A DNA stretch of 5,884 nt from assembly GCA_031257735.1 (NCBI GenBank), contig JAIROC010000260.1:1-5884 (forward strand). Reading direction: 5' to 3'. The notes beneath the pieces are model-generated. The model saw nothing but the letters and a program-made list of their open reading frames with translations, did no database searches and was not told where the DNA came from. Both the position numbers and the translations under genes were made by a program. Within the stretch, counting starts at the first letter, position 1; every line of letters starts with the position of its first letter. This document shows, one piece after another, positions 1-5,753 of this stretch. The DNA comes from Bacteroidales bacterium (GTDB taxonomy: Bacteria; Bacteroidota; Bacteroidia; Bacteroidales; WCHB1-69).

Positions 1-392
1 CATTTCCGTCTTTGAAGAAATAAAGTATCCGACGTATATAAATAATATATTCTTTAAATGATTTAAAACAAATGAGTTATATATGTAATGAAAAGAAAAT
101 AGACAACAAAAGAAACTCCTGCATCTTTTTTTGCTCAAAGATGCCGATAGAATTTTTTCTATATGTCTCAATATAAGATGTTCCCTTTTCATGGTGTTGT
201 TCTTTAATTTACTTGCAAATATACAAAATAATTACTTACATTTTTTTATTTATTGTTATCAATTTTTTTCCCTACATGTATATGACTCTTTAGACCCCTA
301 TTTTGTTGCCTGAGACAGTGATTTTTTTTATTATTTTTTTGTAACTAAATAACACACAAAATATTAATTTTGTTCATAAACTCCCGTTCGGA
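1..392. other. AT-rich stretch without a convincing gene
   Basis: This stretch is rich in T and A tracts and holds no reading frame that looks like a protein. The longest frame, 131-313 on the plus strand, would encode 60 residues dominated by Phe, Leu, Tyr and Asn, as translated poly-T does, and shows no family motif. Two sequences match the Bacteroidota -7 box TAnnTTTG. One is TATATTTG on the minus strand at 223-216, with no -33 partner at the right distance. The other is TAATTTTG on the plus strand at 365-372, with a TTTG at 338-341 that is 23 nt away, slightly too far. The window opens with CAT, which could be a minus-strand start codon of a gene running off the left edge, but this cannot be tested here. 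Confidence 0.6.
121..158 (+). terminator. Hairpin with trailing T-run, possible terminator
   Basis: GCATCTTT (121-128) and AAAGATGC (137-144) form a perfect 8-bp stem around an 8-nt loop. A run of six T follows at 153-158, about 8 nt after the stem, which is farther than in a standard intrinsic terminator. A second small stem, ATAGAA/TTCTAT (147-152 with 157-162), overlaps the T-run. No gene end is visible immediately upstream in the window, so the terminator role is only a suggestion. Confidence 0.3.
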
Positions 393-577
393 CGCGGTTC
401 TACCTCGTTCGAATTATCCTCGCAGGTTTTACCCGCGCAGTAAAAAGAATATAAAAAAATAACCAATGTCAGTAGTATAGATTGAAATGGGAAATGTATT
501 AAAAATAAATGCAGGCATAGCCTGCGTGGATAGAGCGAACGAGGTAGAACCCCGAAATCAATAGTGTAGCGCAATGC
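393..577. repeat. Inverted pair of interspersed repeat modules
   Basis: Two copies of one module face each other. The core GGTTCTACCTCGTTCG (396-411) recurs as its exact complement at 536-551. The similarity extends with mismatches: TATCC, one mismatch, then CGCAGG (to 426) pairs with CCTGCG (521-526) and its neighbours, and CG outside the core (393-394) pairs with CG at 553-554. The right copy also contains a perfect small palindrome, GCAGGC-ATA-GCCTGC (511-525). In the left copy the same place holds a degenerate GCAGG...CCCGC. The right copy runs on into CCCGAAATCAATAG (551-564), nearly identical to 5825-5838. GC content is visibly higher than in the AT-rich surroundings. I read it as two inserted copies of a Bacteroidales-type interspersed repeat rather than a gene. 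The minus-strand frame across it (574-374) is a shadow. Confidence 0.75.
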
Positions 578-609
578 TTCAACAAATGAAAATGATTATT
601 AAACGGTAA

Positions 610-617
610 TATGTTTG
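610..617 (+). promoter_or_regulatory. Possible -7 box ahead of the kinase-deaminase unit
   Basis: TATGTTTG matches the Bacteroidota -7 consensus TAnnTTTG and lies 34 nt before the start codon at 652, giving a short leader of about 25-30 nt. I see no TTTG at the expected distance upstream (around 587-591), so the call rests on one box only. The upstream half would fall next to the end of the repeat module at 577. Confidence 0.35.
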
Positions 618-651
618 GTTGTTTGCCGTTATAATCCATAATTAGATAAAC

Positions 652-1206
652 ATGATTACTATAGGAATTACAGGTACAATAGGAGCTGGAAAAGGGACAC
701 TTGTGGATTATTTGACGTCAAGAAAAGATTTTGTTCATTATTCTGTGCGCAGTTTTTTGATAGCAGAACTCACCAATCGTCAGATGCTAATTAACAGAGA
801 CACTATGACATGCTTAGCAAATGAATTGCGAAAGAAATATACGTCTTCTTATATTATTGATTGCTTGTTTGCGCTTGCGCAAACAATAGGAAAAAATGCT
901 GTTATCGAAAGTATCCGTGCGATTGGTGAAATAGAATCCTTACGCAAGAAAGGAAATTTTTATCTTTTGGCAATAGATGCAAATCCTGCTATTCGGTACA
1001 AACGCATTGTTTGTCGTCGGTCGGAGACAGATCATGTAAGCTTTGAAGAATTTTTACAAAATGAACAACGAGAAATGACATCTACCGATGCGAATAAACA
1101 AAATATTAGTCAATGTATCGCACTCGCGGATTATTTGCTCTGCAATGACGGGACAAGAGATGAATTATATAAACAATTGGAAAATATACTCGCGAAAATG
1201 AATTGA
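652..1206 (+). CDS. P-loop nucleotide kinase-like protein (UPF0200 / dephospho-CoA kinase-like)
   Basis: This is a 184-residue soluble protein of the adenylate kinase/dephospho-CoA kinase fold. The N-terminus carries a complete Walker A loop, GTIGAGKGT (residues 8-16, Lys14). Later segments match, from memory, archaeal UPF0200 kinase-like proteins in order: LANELRKKY (55-63); ESIRAIGEIESLRKK (86-100), where that family has DGIR..EE...FRK; LLAIDANPAIRYKRIVCRR (105-123), a lid-like segment rich in Arg; FEEFLQNEQREM (131-142); and ALADYLLCNDG (157-167). It probably transfers phosphate from ATP to a nucleotide or nucleoside-like substrate, which I cannot name. The ATG start sits just before the first beta strand (ITIGITG), as expected. 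The stop is 3 bp before a dCMP deaminase gene, so the two are surely co-transcribed and the substrate may be a pyrimidine deoxynucleotide. Family placement is fairly sure; the exact reaction is not. Confidence 0.85.
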   Translation: MITIGITGTIGAGKGTLVDYLTSRKDFVHYSVRSFLIAELTNRQMLINRDTMTCLANELRKKYTSSYIIDCLFALAQTIGKNAVIESIRAIGEIESLRKKGNFYLLAIDANPAIRYKRIVCRRSETDHVSFEEFLQNEQREMTSTDANKQNISQCIALADYLLCNDGTRDELYKQLENILAKMN

Positions 1207-1209
1207 TCT

Positions 1210-1704
1210 ATGGAAAAAGAAAAAAAACACATTCGTCCTTCATGGGATGAATATTTTATGGAAATAGCCAATACAGTCGCCCAACGCGCTACTTGTGATA
1301 GAGGAAGAAGTGGTTGTGTTATCGCACGGGGTAAACAACTATTGGTTACAGGTTATGTAGGTTCTCCTAACGGGCTGGCACATTGTGACGATGTAGGTCA
1401 TCAGATGAAAAAGACCATTCACGAAGACGGAACTATTACTACTCACTGTGTGCGTACAGTTCACGCAGAACAAAATGCAATTTGTCAGGCTGCTAAATTA
1501 GGTATTGCTCTGGAAGGGAGTACGCTTTACTGTAGAATGACGCCTTGCAGGACCTGCGCTATGCTCATTATTAATTGTGGTATCAAACGAGTGGTCTGCG
1601 AAAAAAAATATCACGCAGGTAAAGAAACAGAAGAAATGTTTAAACTTGCCCGCGTCAAACTCGAATTTATGAGTGAAGAAATACTAAAATACAATGACCA
1701 GTGA
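1210..1704 (+). CDS. Deoxycytidylate (dCMP) deaminase family protein
   Basis: This 164-residue zinc enzyme most likely converts dCMP to dUMP, the substrate of thymidylate synthase. All hallmarks of the cytidine/deoxycytidylate deaminase fold are present. The HAE motif at 85-87 gives zinc ligand His85 and proton-shuttle Glu87. TPCRTC at 111-116 gives zinc ligands Cys113 and Cys116. The N-terminal SWDEYFMEIANTVAQRATC (11-29) and the segment TGYVGSPNGLAHCDD (47-61) are typical of the dCMP deaminase/ComEB branch rather than of tRNA or riboflavin deaminases. Length is in the usual range for the family and nothing is missing. The start lies 3 bp after the kinase-like gene, implying translational coupling. 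The name comEB, used for Bacillus relatives, implies a competence role that nothing here supports, so I leave the symbol empty. Confidence 0.93.
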   Translation: MEKEKKHIRPSWDEYFMEIANTVAQRATCDRGRSGCVIARGKQLLVTGYVGSPNGLAHCDDVGHQMKKTIHEDGTITTHCVRTVHAEQNAICQAAKLGIALEGSTLYCRMTPCRTCAMLIINCGIKRVVCEKKYHAGKETEEMFKLARVKLEFMSEEILKYNDQ

Positions 1705-1795
1705 TGTCGAACATGAATTTATTTTGCCTTTTATCAAATGTAAGTATATTTTTTTTGAGTATCTTACAAACAAATTAGTAAAAAAACATTTATCT

Positions 1796-1826
1796 CTTGC
1801 CGTCTCGTCGAAAAATAGTATCTTTG
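1796..1826 (+). promoter_or_regulatory. Bacteroidota-type promoter for the dehydrogenase-rpoN unit
   Basis: CTTG (1796-1799, three of four bases of the -33 TTTG) is followed by 19 nt and TATCTTTG (1819-1826), an exact match to the -7 consensus TAnnTTTG. Transcription would begin near 1832-1835, leaving a leader of about 75 nt before the ATG at 1908. The leader is A-rich without a Shine-Dalgarno sequence, as usual in this phylum. I looked for a sigma-54 type GG-N10-GC promoter in this gap and saw none, so autoregulation by RpoN is not supported here. Confidence 0.7.
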
Positions 1827-1907
1827 CTTCTCAAATCAGAGGTAATGATTTGTTCTATTTTGAAATAATTAATAAGTGTAAAAAACATACTAAAACAGAT
1901 AAAGAAA

Positions 1908-3248
1908 ATGAAAAGAATATGTATTTTGGGGGCAGGGATGGTATCACGTCCTATTATTGTTCATCTATTGGAGAAAGGTTTTGAGGTTACGGTTGCTAGC
2001 AATGATTTATCAAAGGTAGACTTTATGCAGCAATATCCATACGGGAAAAGAGAATTATTTGACGTGCATAGTCAAGATCAGTTATCTCAATTGGTTTCAG
2101 AACATGATATTATTGTCAGTTTATTGCCGTATATTTTCCATATTGATGTAGCGCGTCAGTGTATACGTCATCGCAAACATCTGGTAACATCCTCCTATGT
2201 AAAACCTGAAATGCAGGCTTTGGATATGGAAGCCCGTCAATCGGGAATTGCCTTGCTAAATGAAATGGGACTTGATCCGGGTATAGACCACATGTCCGCC
2301 ATGCGCATCATTGATTATATTCATGGGAAAGAAGGAGACGTTGAAGAATTTTATTCGCTTTGCGGCGCATTACCTGCTCCCGAAAGTTCACACGATAATC
2401 CATTTCGGTATAAGTTTTCATGGAGCCCCAAAGGGGTTGTTTTGGCAGGAAACAATAGCGCTATATATAAAAGAAAAGGAACGGTTGTTGAAACTCCTAC
2501 CGAGAATTTATTTAAAGATATATTTACGGTTGATTTTCCGGAGGTAGAAACATTAGACGTTTATCCAAACAGAAACTCGTTAGATTATATCGACATTTAC
2601 AAAATCCCAGAAGCAAAAACCATCTTTAGAGGAACGTTTCGGTATCATGGATGGTGTGAAAGTCTGGATGCTTTCAAACGTCTGCAATTAACGTTACCTA
2701 ATCAGGAAGACATGACAGGATTAACCTACGCCCAATACTTGGCAACCAAGATTAAAACAATTTCCACAGAGAATTTAAAACAAAAAGTAGCAAGTTATTT
2801 AGAGGTAGATATAAATTCTACGCCTGTTCGGTCATTGGAGTTTTTAGGTTTTTTTGACGAAAAGGCAATGAACAGAACATACGATTCTGCATACGAAATA
2901 ACGTCTGACTTAATGATCAATACCATGATGATGCAATCCCATGAACGGGATATGAGCGTTATGCAACATAATTTTATTGCAAAATATAAAGACGGACGCC
3001 GAGAAATGATAGTTTCCCGTTTGTTGGATTTTGGTATTCCGCATGGAGATACATCTATTGCCCGCACAGTAGCTTTGCCTGCGGCTCTCGCAGTTGAATT
3101 ATTGGCGGAAGACAGTAATATCATTGGGGTTCACCGTCCTGTCATTCCTGAAATATATAATCCTGTGCTGAACAAATTAGCGGATTTAGGAATAAGCATG
3201 CAAGAAACATACGGATTGGACATTAAAAATATGATTGATAATCGATAA
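1908..3248 (+). CDS. Saccharopine dehydrogenase, LYS9 type (glutamate-forming)
   Basis: This 446-residue NAD(P)-dependent enzyme interconverts saccharopine with glutamate plus 2-aminoadipate semialdehyde in the cytosol. It opens with a Rossmann nucleotide-binding loop, LGAGMVSRP (7-15). From memory it aligns closely with yeast LYS9, which has the same length: SLLPYIFH (71-78), VTSSYVKPEM (93-102), NEMGLDPGIDH (118-128), LCGALPAPES (151-160), YKFSWSPKGV (168-177), YPNRNSLDYIDIYKIPEAKT (219-238) and IFRGTFRYHGWCE (239-251). The cysteine and aspartates in these segments correspond to the substrate-binding region of the fungal enzyme. No domain is missing. Since Bacteroidota make lysine through diaminopimelate, a role in lysine degradation is more likely than in synthesis. 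The shorter carboxynorspermidine dehydrogenase family is related, but the LYS9-like motifs argue against it. A strong promoter lies upstream and rpoN starts 30 bp downstream. The ATG at 1908 is chosen because it sits directly before the first Rossmann strand. Confidence 0.9.
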   Translation: MKRICILGAGMVSRPIIVHLLEKGFEVTVASNDLSKVDFMQQYPYGKRELFDVHSQDQLSQLVSEHDIIVSLLPYIFHIDVARQCIRHRKHLVTSSYVKPEMQALDMEARQSGIALLNEMGLDPGIDHMSAMRIIDYIHGKEGDVEEFYSLCGALPAPESSHDNPFRYKFSWSPKGVVLAGNNSAIYKRKGTVVETPTENLFKDIFTVDFPEVETLDVYPNRNSLDYIDIYKIPEAKTIFRGTFRYHGWCESLDAFKRLQLTLPNQEDMTGLTYAQYLATKIKTISTENLKQKVASYLEVDINSTPVRSLEFLGFFDEKAMNRTYDSAYEITSDLMINTMMMQSHERDMSVMQHNFIAKYKDGRREMIVSRLLDFGIPHGDTSIARTVALPAALAVELLAEDSNIIGVHRPVIPEIYNPVLNKLADLGISMQETYGLDIKNMIDNR

Positions 3249-3278
3249 ACAGTTTATAAACAGAATAACATATAGATT

Positions 3279-4799
3279 ATGATTTCTCAAAAACAAGAAC
3301 TGCAAATACAACAAAGATTGTCTCCGCGACAAATCTTGTTAATGCGCTTGTTACAAGTACCTCTTGTTTCTTTAGAACAACGCATCAATCAGGAATTGGA
3401 GGAAAATCCAGCGCTTGAATTAGTAGAAAAAGAAACAGACAACGAAAATAATACACTCGAAAACAATGAAGAAGAAGAATATGTATCAGATACCGAAAAT
3501 ACGCCTGATGAAGACAATGTTCAGGAAGAATTTAATAAGGAAACAGACATTGATATGGATGATTATTTTGCAGAAGACTATGGAGAAATGAATTATGCCC
3601 CTTCTGCACATAATACCAATAAAGACGAAGAATATCCTAATAAAGATGAGATGTATGTTTCCCATGAAAGTTTTCAGGAAAGTTTATTAGCTCAATTGAG
3701 AATGTTTAATCTGTCGGAAGAAGATGCAAAGTTAGCAAGGTTTTTAGTTGGATATATAGATGATACAGGATATTTATCCCGTTCGGAGGAAGATATGGTG
3801 AATGACCTGTTGTTTAATATGAATATTACAACAACCGCCGAACATTTAAATAAATTAATAGAGGAGGTAATTCATAAATTCGATCCGCCGGGTACAGGAG
3901 CAAGAGACTTAAGAGAATGTCTTTTAATCCAATTAGAACGTATGAATAAAGAACAACAAGAACAGGAAGAAGATATTCTTTTGGCAATACAAATTATAGA
4001 TAAATACTTTAATGAATTTACCAAAAAACATTTCGACAAAATCAAGAGAACCTTATTATGTAGTGATGAACAATTTCATGGAGCAATTTCTGTCTTATTA
4101 AAATTAAACCCTAAACCGGGAATGGTTTTTTCGTCCAGCGAGAATAATTATATTCTTCCCGACTTCATTGTTTCTATTAATGAAAAAACACAAGAGTTGG
4201 AACTTGATTTACAAAACATAAATATCCCTGAACTGCGTGTCGGAAAAATATATCAGGGACTGTATAAAGAATTACAAAATAAAAAATCTATCAGTAACGA
4301 AGAACGAAGAGAAGCTATGATTTTTGTCAAACAAAAGGTAAACGCTGCCCGATGGTTTATTGAAGCGCTCTCTCAACGAGAACAAACCCTATATAAAACA
4401 ATGTATGCCATTATGAAATATCAAAAAGATTTTTTTCATACAGGAGATGAAATGGCTTTGAAACCGATGGTCTCTAAAGATATTGCTGCGGAAATAGGAA
4501 TGGATATTTCTACTGTATCACGTGTTGTACGTTTGAAACATGTACTTACTCCCTACGGAGTATATCCATTGAAATTTTTCTTTTCGGAGTCCCTGACCAA
4601 AGATACAGGTGAAGAAGTGTCCTCGCATGAAATTAAAAAAATGATTGTTGATATAATACGCGACGAAGATAGTGATCTCCCATATACGGACTTGATGCTC
4701 TGTAAGGTTTTAAACAGTAAAGGGTACAATATTGCTCGTCGGACAATTGCCAAGTATCGGGAACAATTAGGTATTCCTGTAGCAAGATTGCGAAAATAA
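3279..4799 (+). CDS. rpoN: RNA polymerase sigma-54 factor
   Basis: This 506-residue sigma factor directs RNA polymerase to -24/-12 promoters and needs an AAA+ activator to open DNA. Region I is present at the N-terminus: QKQELQIQQRLSPRQILLMR (4-23), then LLQVPLVSLEQRINQELEENPALE (24-47). Region II (about 48-128) is a long, very acidic linker full of Glu, Asp and Asn, as seen in other sigma-54 proteins. The core-binding domain spans roughly 130-325 and includes FDPPGTGARDLRECLLIQL (201-219). A helix-turn-helix follows (about 399-418, SKDIAAEIGMDISTVSRVV). The RpoN box ARRTIAKYR (486-494), which reads the -24 element, differs from the classical ARRTVAKYR only by Ile for Val. The protein is complete. 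No separate promoter or ribosome binding site is visible in the 30-bp gap after the dehydrogenase, so it is probably transcribed with it. No activator gene is in the window, so its targets are unknown. Confidence 0.97.
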   Translation: MISQKQELQIQQRLSPRQILLMRLLQVPLVSLEQRINQELEENPALELVEKETDNENNTLENNEEEEYVSDTENTPDEDNVQEEFNKETDIDMDDYFAEDYGEMNYAPSAHNTNKDEEYPNKDEMYVSHESFQESLLAQLRMFNLSEEDAKLARFLVGYIDDTGYLSRSEEDMVNDLLFNMNITTTAEHLNKLIEEVIHKFDPPGTGARDLRECLLIQLERMNKEQQEQEEDILLAIQIIDKYFNEFTKKHFDKIKRTLLCSDEQFHGAISVLLKLNPKPGMVFSSSENNYILPDFIVSINEKTQELELDLQNINIPELRVGKIYQGLYKELQNKKSISNEERREAMIFVKQKVNAARWFIEALSQREQTLYKTMYAIMKYQKDFFHTGDEMALKPMVSKDIAAEIGMDISTVSRVVRLKHVLTPYGVYPLKFFFSESLTKDTGEEVSSHEIKKMIVDIIRDEDSDLPYTDLMLCKVLNSKGYNIARRTIAKYREQLGIPVARLRK

Positions 4800-5446
4800 T
4801 AATAACAGTCATTGTTGTCCGATAAAAAATTATGAGGATCTACGCCCTTCATTTTTTTTTGTATTTTTGCAATAAACAATCTTAATAAGAATGCAATGCA
4901 CAAAGATAGCAATTTTTTTGGTACATCAGTTTCCGGACAACTGATTTCTTATATTACCCCTTATATTATTAGAAAATCGGGTTAAAAAATATAACTTGGA
5001 CTACTATGTTAAGAGGTTTACAACGCGTGATCACCTTGTTAGTATGTTGTTTTGTGTGTTAGCAAAATGTAGTTCATTGAGAGAGGTTAGTGGGGCAATG
5101 CTTGGATTATCAGGAAAAACGAAACATTTCGGGTTAGAACATTTACCTTTTCGTAGTACACTATCCGATGCTAACAAACGAAGGGATGCAAATGTGTTTA
5201 GCCATATCTATCATCAGTTATTGTACCAATATAAGCATTTTATCTCGGACAGCCGATTTAAAGAAGTTATTAACAAACAAAATTTTCCACTCAAATATTT
5301 TCTTGGAGACAATGAAAACGCCATAAAGATACAAATATATTGAGCATTGATAGTAAATTTACTAATGACTGTTTTGCAAAAACAAATAAAACGCCCTTGG
5401 GCTTTTTCAATTTTAGTGAGCTTTGGCAAGATACATCTCTTTAATT
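4800..5446 (+). mobile_element. Remnant of an IS4-family insertion sequence
   Basis: The element follows the rpoN stop codon almost directly. Its left edge lies somewhere in 4800-4895; I could not fix it because no matching right-end inverted repeat remains. A -7 box, TATTTTTG (4862-4869), precedes the transposase start and fits the element's own promoter, although the -33 half is not evident. The right part stops at the AATT (5443-5446) next to the MITE-like element, before the normal C-terminus of the transposase, so the original right end is gone. With the catalytic core also deleted, the element cannot move by itself. Confidence 0.7.
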
Positions 5447-5448
5447 AG
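4896..5448 (+). pseudogene. Broken IS4-family transposase with deleted catalytic core
   Basis: The N-terminus reads MHKDSNFFGTSVSGQLISYI... from the ATG at 4896 and meets a stop at 4983-4985. The protein continues one frame over (V-K-K-Y-N-L-D-Y-Y-V-K-R-F-T-T from 4981), so one base was gained or two lost near 4975-4982. YYVKRFTTRDHLVSMLF, SLREVSGAMLG and FRSTLSDANKRRDANVFSHIYHQLL match the N-terminal domain of Bacteroidales IS4 transposases as I remember them. At about 5270-5280 the text jumps in frame from that domain to the C-terminal KQNFPLKYFLGDNENAIKIQI. Roughly 200 residues holding the DDE catalytic acids are therefore missing. A TGA at 5341 stands where the family has a Cys or Trp neighbour. 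After it the same frame still reads ALIVNLLMTVLQKQIKRPWAF... to a TAG at 5446-5448, at the edge of the MITE. The gene is clearly dead. Confidence 0.85.
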
Positions 5449-5746
5449 TGTCTGTCTATATAGTCAGAAACAGCAATCAATACGCCGTCATTGCGAGCGC
5501 AGCGAAGCACCCGTAAGAGCAGCGGAGCTAATCCCTAACCAAAGAACGCATTGATTGTTAGGGATTGCCACGTCGCTGCGCTCCTCGCAATGACGGTATT
5601 TGGAAACTGTTCATTCTATTCATTCCGCGTTGTCGGATGGGGATTAGCTCCGCTGCTCTTACGGGTGCGGGTCAAGCCCGCAATGACGGCGTTGTTTGGA
5701 CGGCGTTGATGATTACTTTCTTATACTTTATAGACAGACACTAATT
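5443..5746. mobile_element. MITE-like element with terminal inverted repeats
   Basis: TAATTAGTGTCTGTCTATA (5442-5460) is exactly complementary to 5729-5747, and pairing resumes for three more bases after one mismatch (5462-5464 with 5725-5727). Taking AGTGTCTGTCTATA as the terminal repeat gives an element of 296 bp (5447-5742) flanked by AATT on both sides (5443-5446 and 5743-5746), a likely 4-bp target duplication. Because AATT is itself palindromic, the exact boundary is ambiguous. The inside has no open frame of note and consists of GC-rich palindromic repeats. Size, ends and lack of coding content fit a non-autonomous miniature element. The transposase family that mobilises it cannot be assigned. 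It sits at the cut end of the IS4 remnant. Confidence 0.75.
5483..5691. repeat. Three mosaic copies of a palindromic CGTCATTGCG-type repeat
   Basis: Three copies lie inside the MITE-like element, each bounded by GGGATT and CGCAATGACGG: one inverted (5485-5535) and two direct (about 5561-5596 and 5640-5690). The inverted copy shares a perfect 29-bp complement with the last copy (5507-5535 with 5640-5668) plus 13 bp at the outer end (5483-5495 with 5679-5691). It shares different parts with the middle copy: CCGTCATTGCGAG with 5584-5596, CGCAGCGA with 5573-5580 across a 3-nt bulge, and AATCCCTAAC (5530-5539) with 5557-5566. The inverted copy can thus pair with either direct copy, but not both at once. 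Sequences of the CGTCATTGCGAG...GCAATCC kind are, as I recall, scattered between genes in several unrelated bacterial phyla; their role is unknown. Confidence 0.8.
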
Positions 5747-5753
5747 AGTGTCT
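5736..5753. repeat. 18-bp perfect palindrome at an element junction
   Basis: AGACACTAATTAGTGTCT reads the same on both strands. Its left half is the right terminus of the MITE-like element and its right half begins the next sequence, which also starts with AGTGTCT but then diverges (ATCCGAAAA). The centre is the AATT taken as target duplication. This looks like two related element ends meeting across one shared target site. An operator is conceivable but nothing nearby supports it. Confidence 0.6.

Noticed and set aside
2..61. Open frame from the left edge that could be the tail of a gene (19 codons, ending TGA)
   Set aside because: It is too short to judge and no known C-terminal motif is visible.
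131..313. 60-residue plus-strand reading frame
   Set aside because: Its composition is that of translated T-rich DNA, it has no motif, no promoter or ribosome site, and begins inside a hairpin.
617..626. Sigma-54 type promoter (GG and GC dinucleotides) before the kinase-like gene
   Set aside because: Only 6 nt separate GG and GC instead of the required 10.
1739..1768. Weak hairpin TGTAAG/CTTACA after the deaminase, as a terminator
   Set aside because: The stem is 6 bp of mostly AT with an 18-nt loop, and the T-run is inside the loop rather than after the stem.
1694..1984. 96-residue frame between the deaminase and the dehydrogenase
   Set aside because: It overlaps both real genes in another frame, runs through the promoter, and has no recognisable family features.
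2311..2547. Frames inside the dehydrogenase gene (also minus strand 2795-3124)
   Set aside because: They are shadows of the strongly supported LYS9-type coding frame.
4553..4912. Minus-strand frame over the end of rpoN
   Set aside because: It lies opposite the conserved RpoN box and the IS edge; it is a shadow of rpoN.
5393..5407. GCCC-TT-GGGC followed by TTTTT, resembling a terminator
   Set aside because: The loop has only two bases, and the segment is explained as former transposase coding sequence (KRPWAF).
5484..5691. CRISPR array
   Set aside because: The repeats are few, in mixed orientation, of variable length and nested in a transposon-like element; there are no regular spacers.
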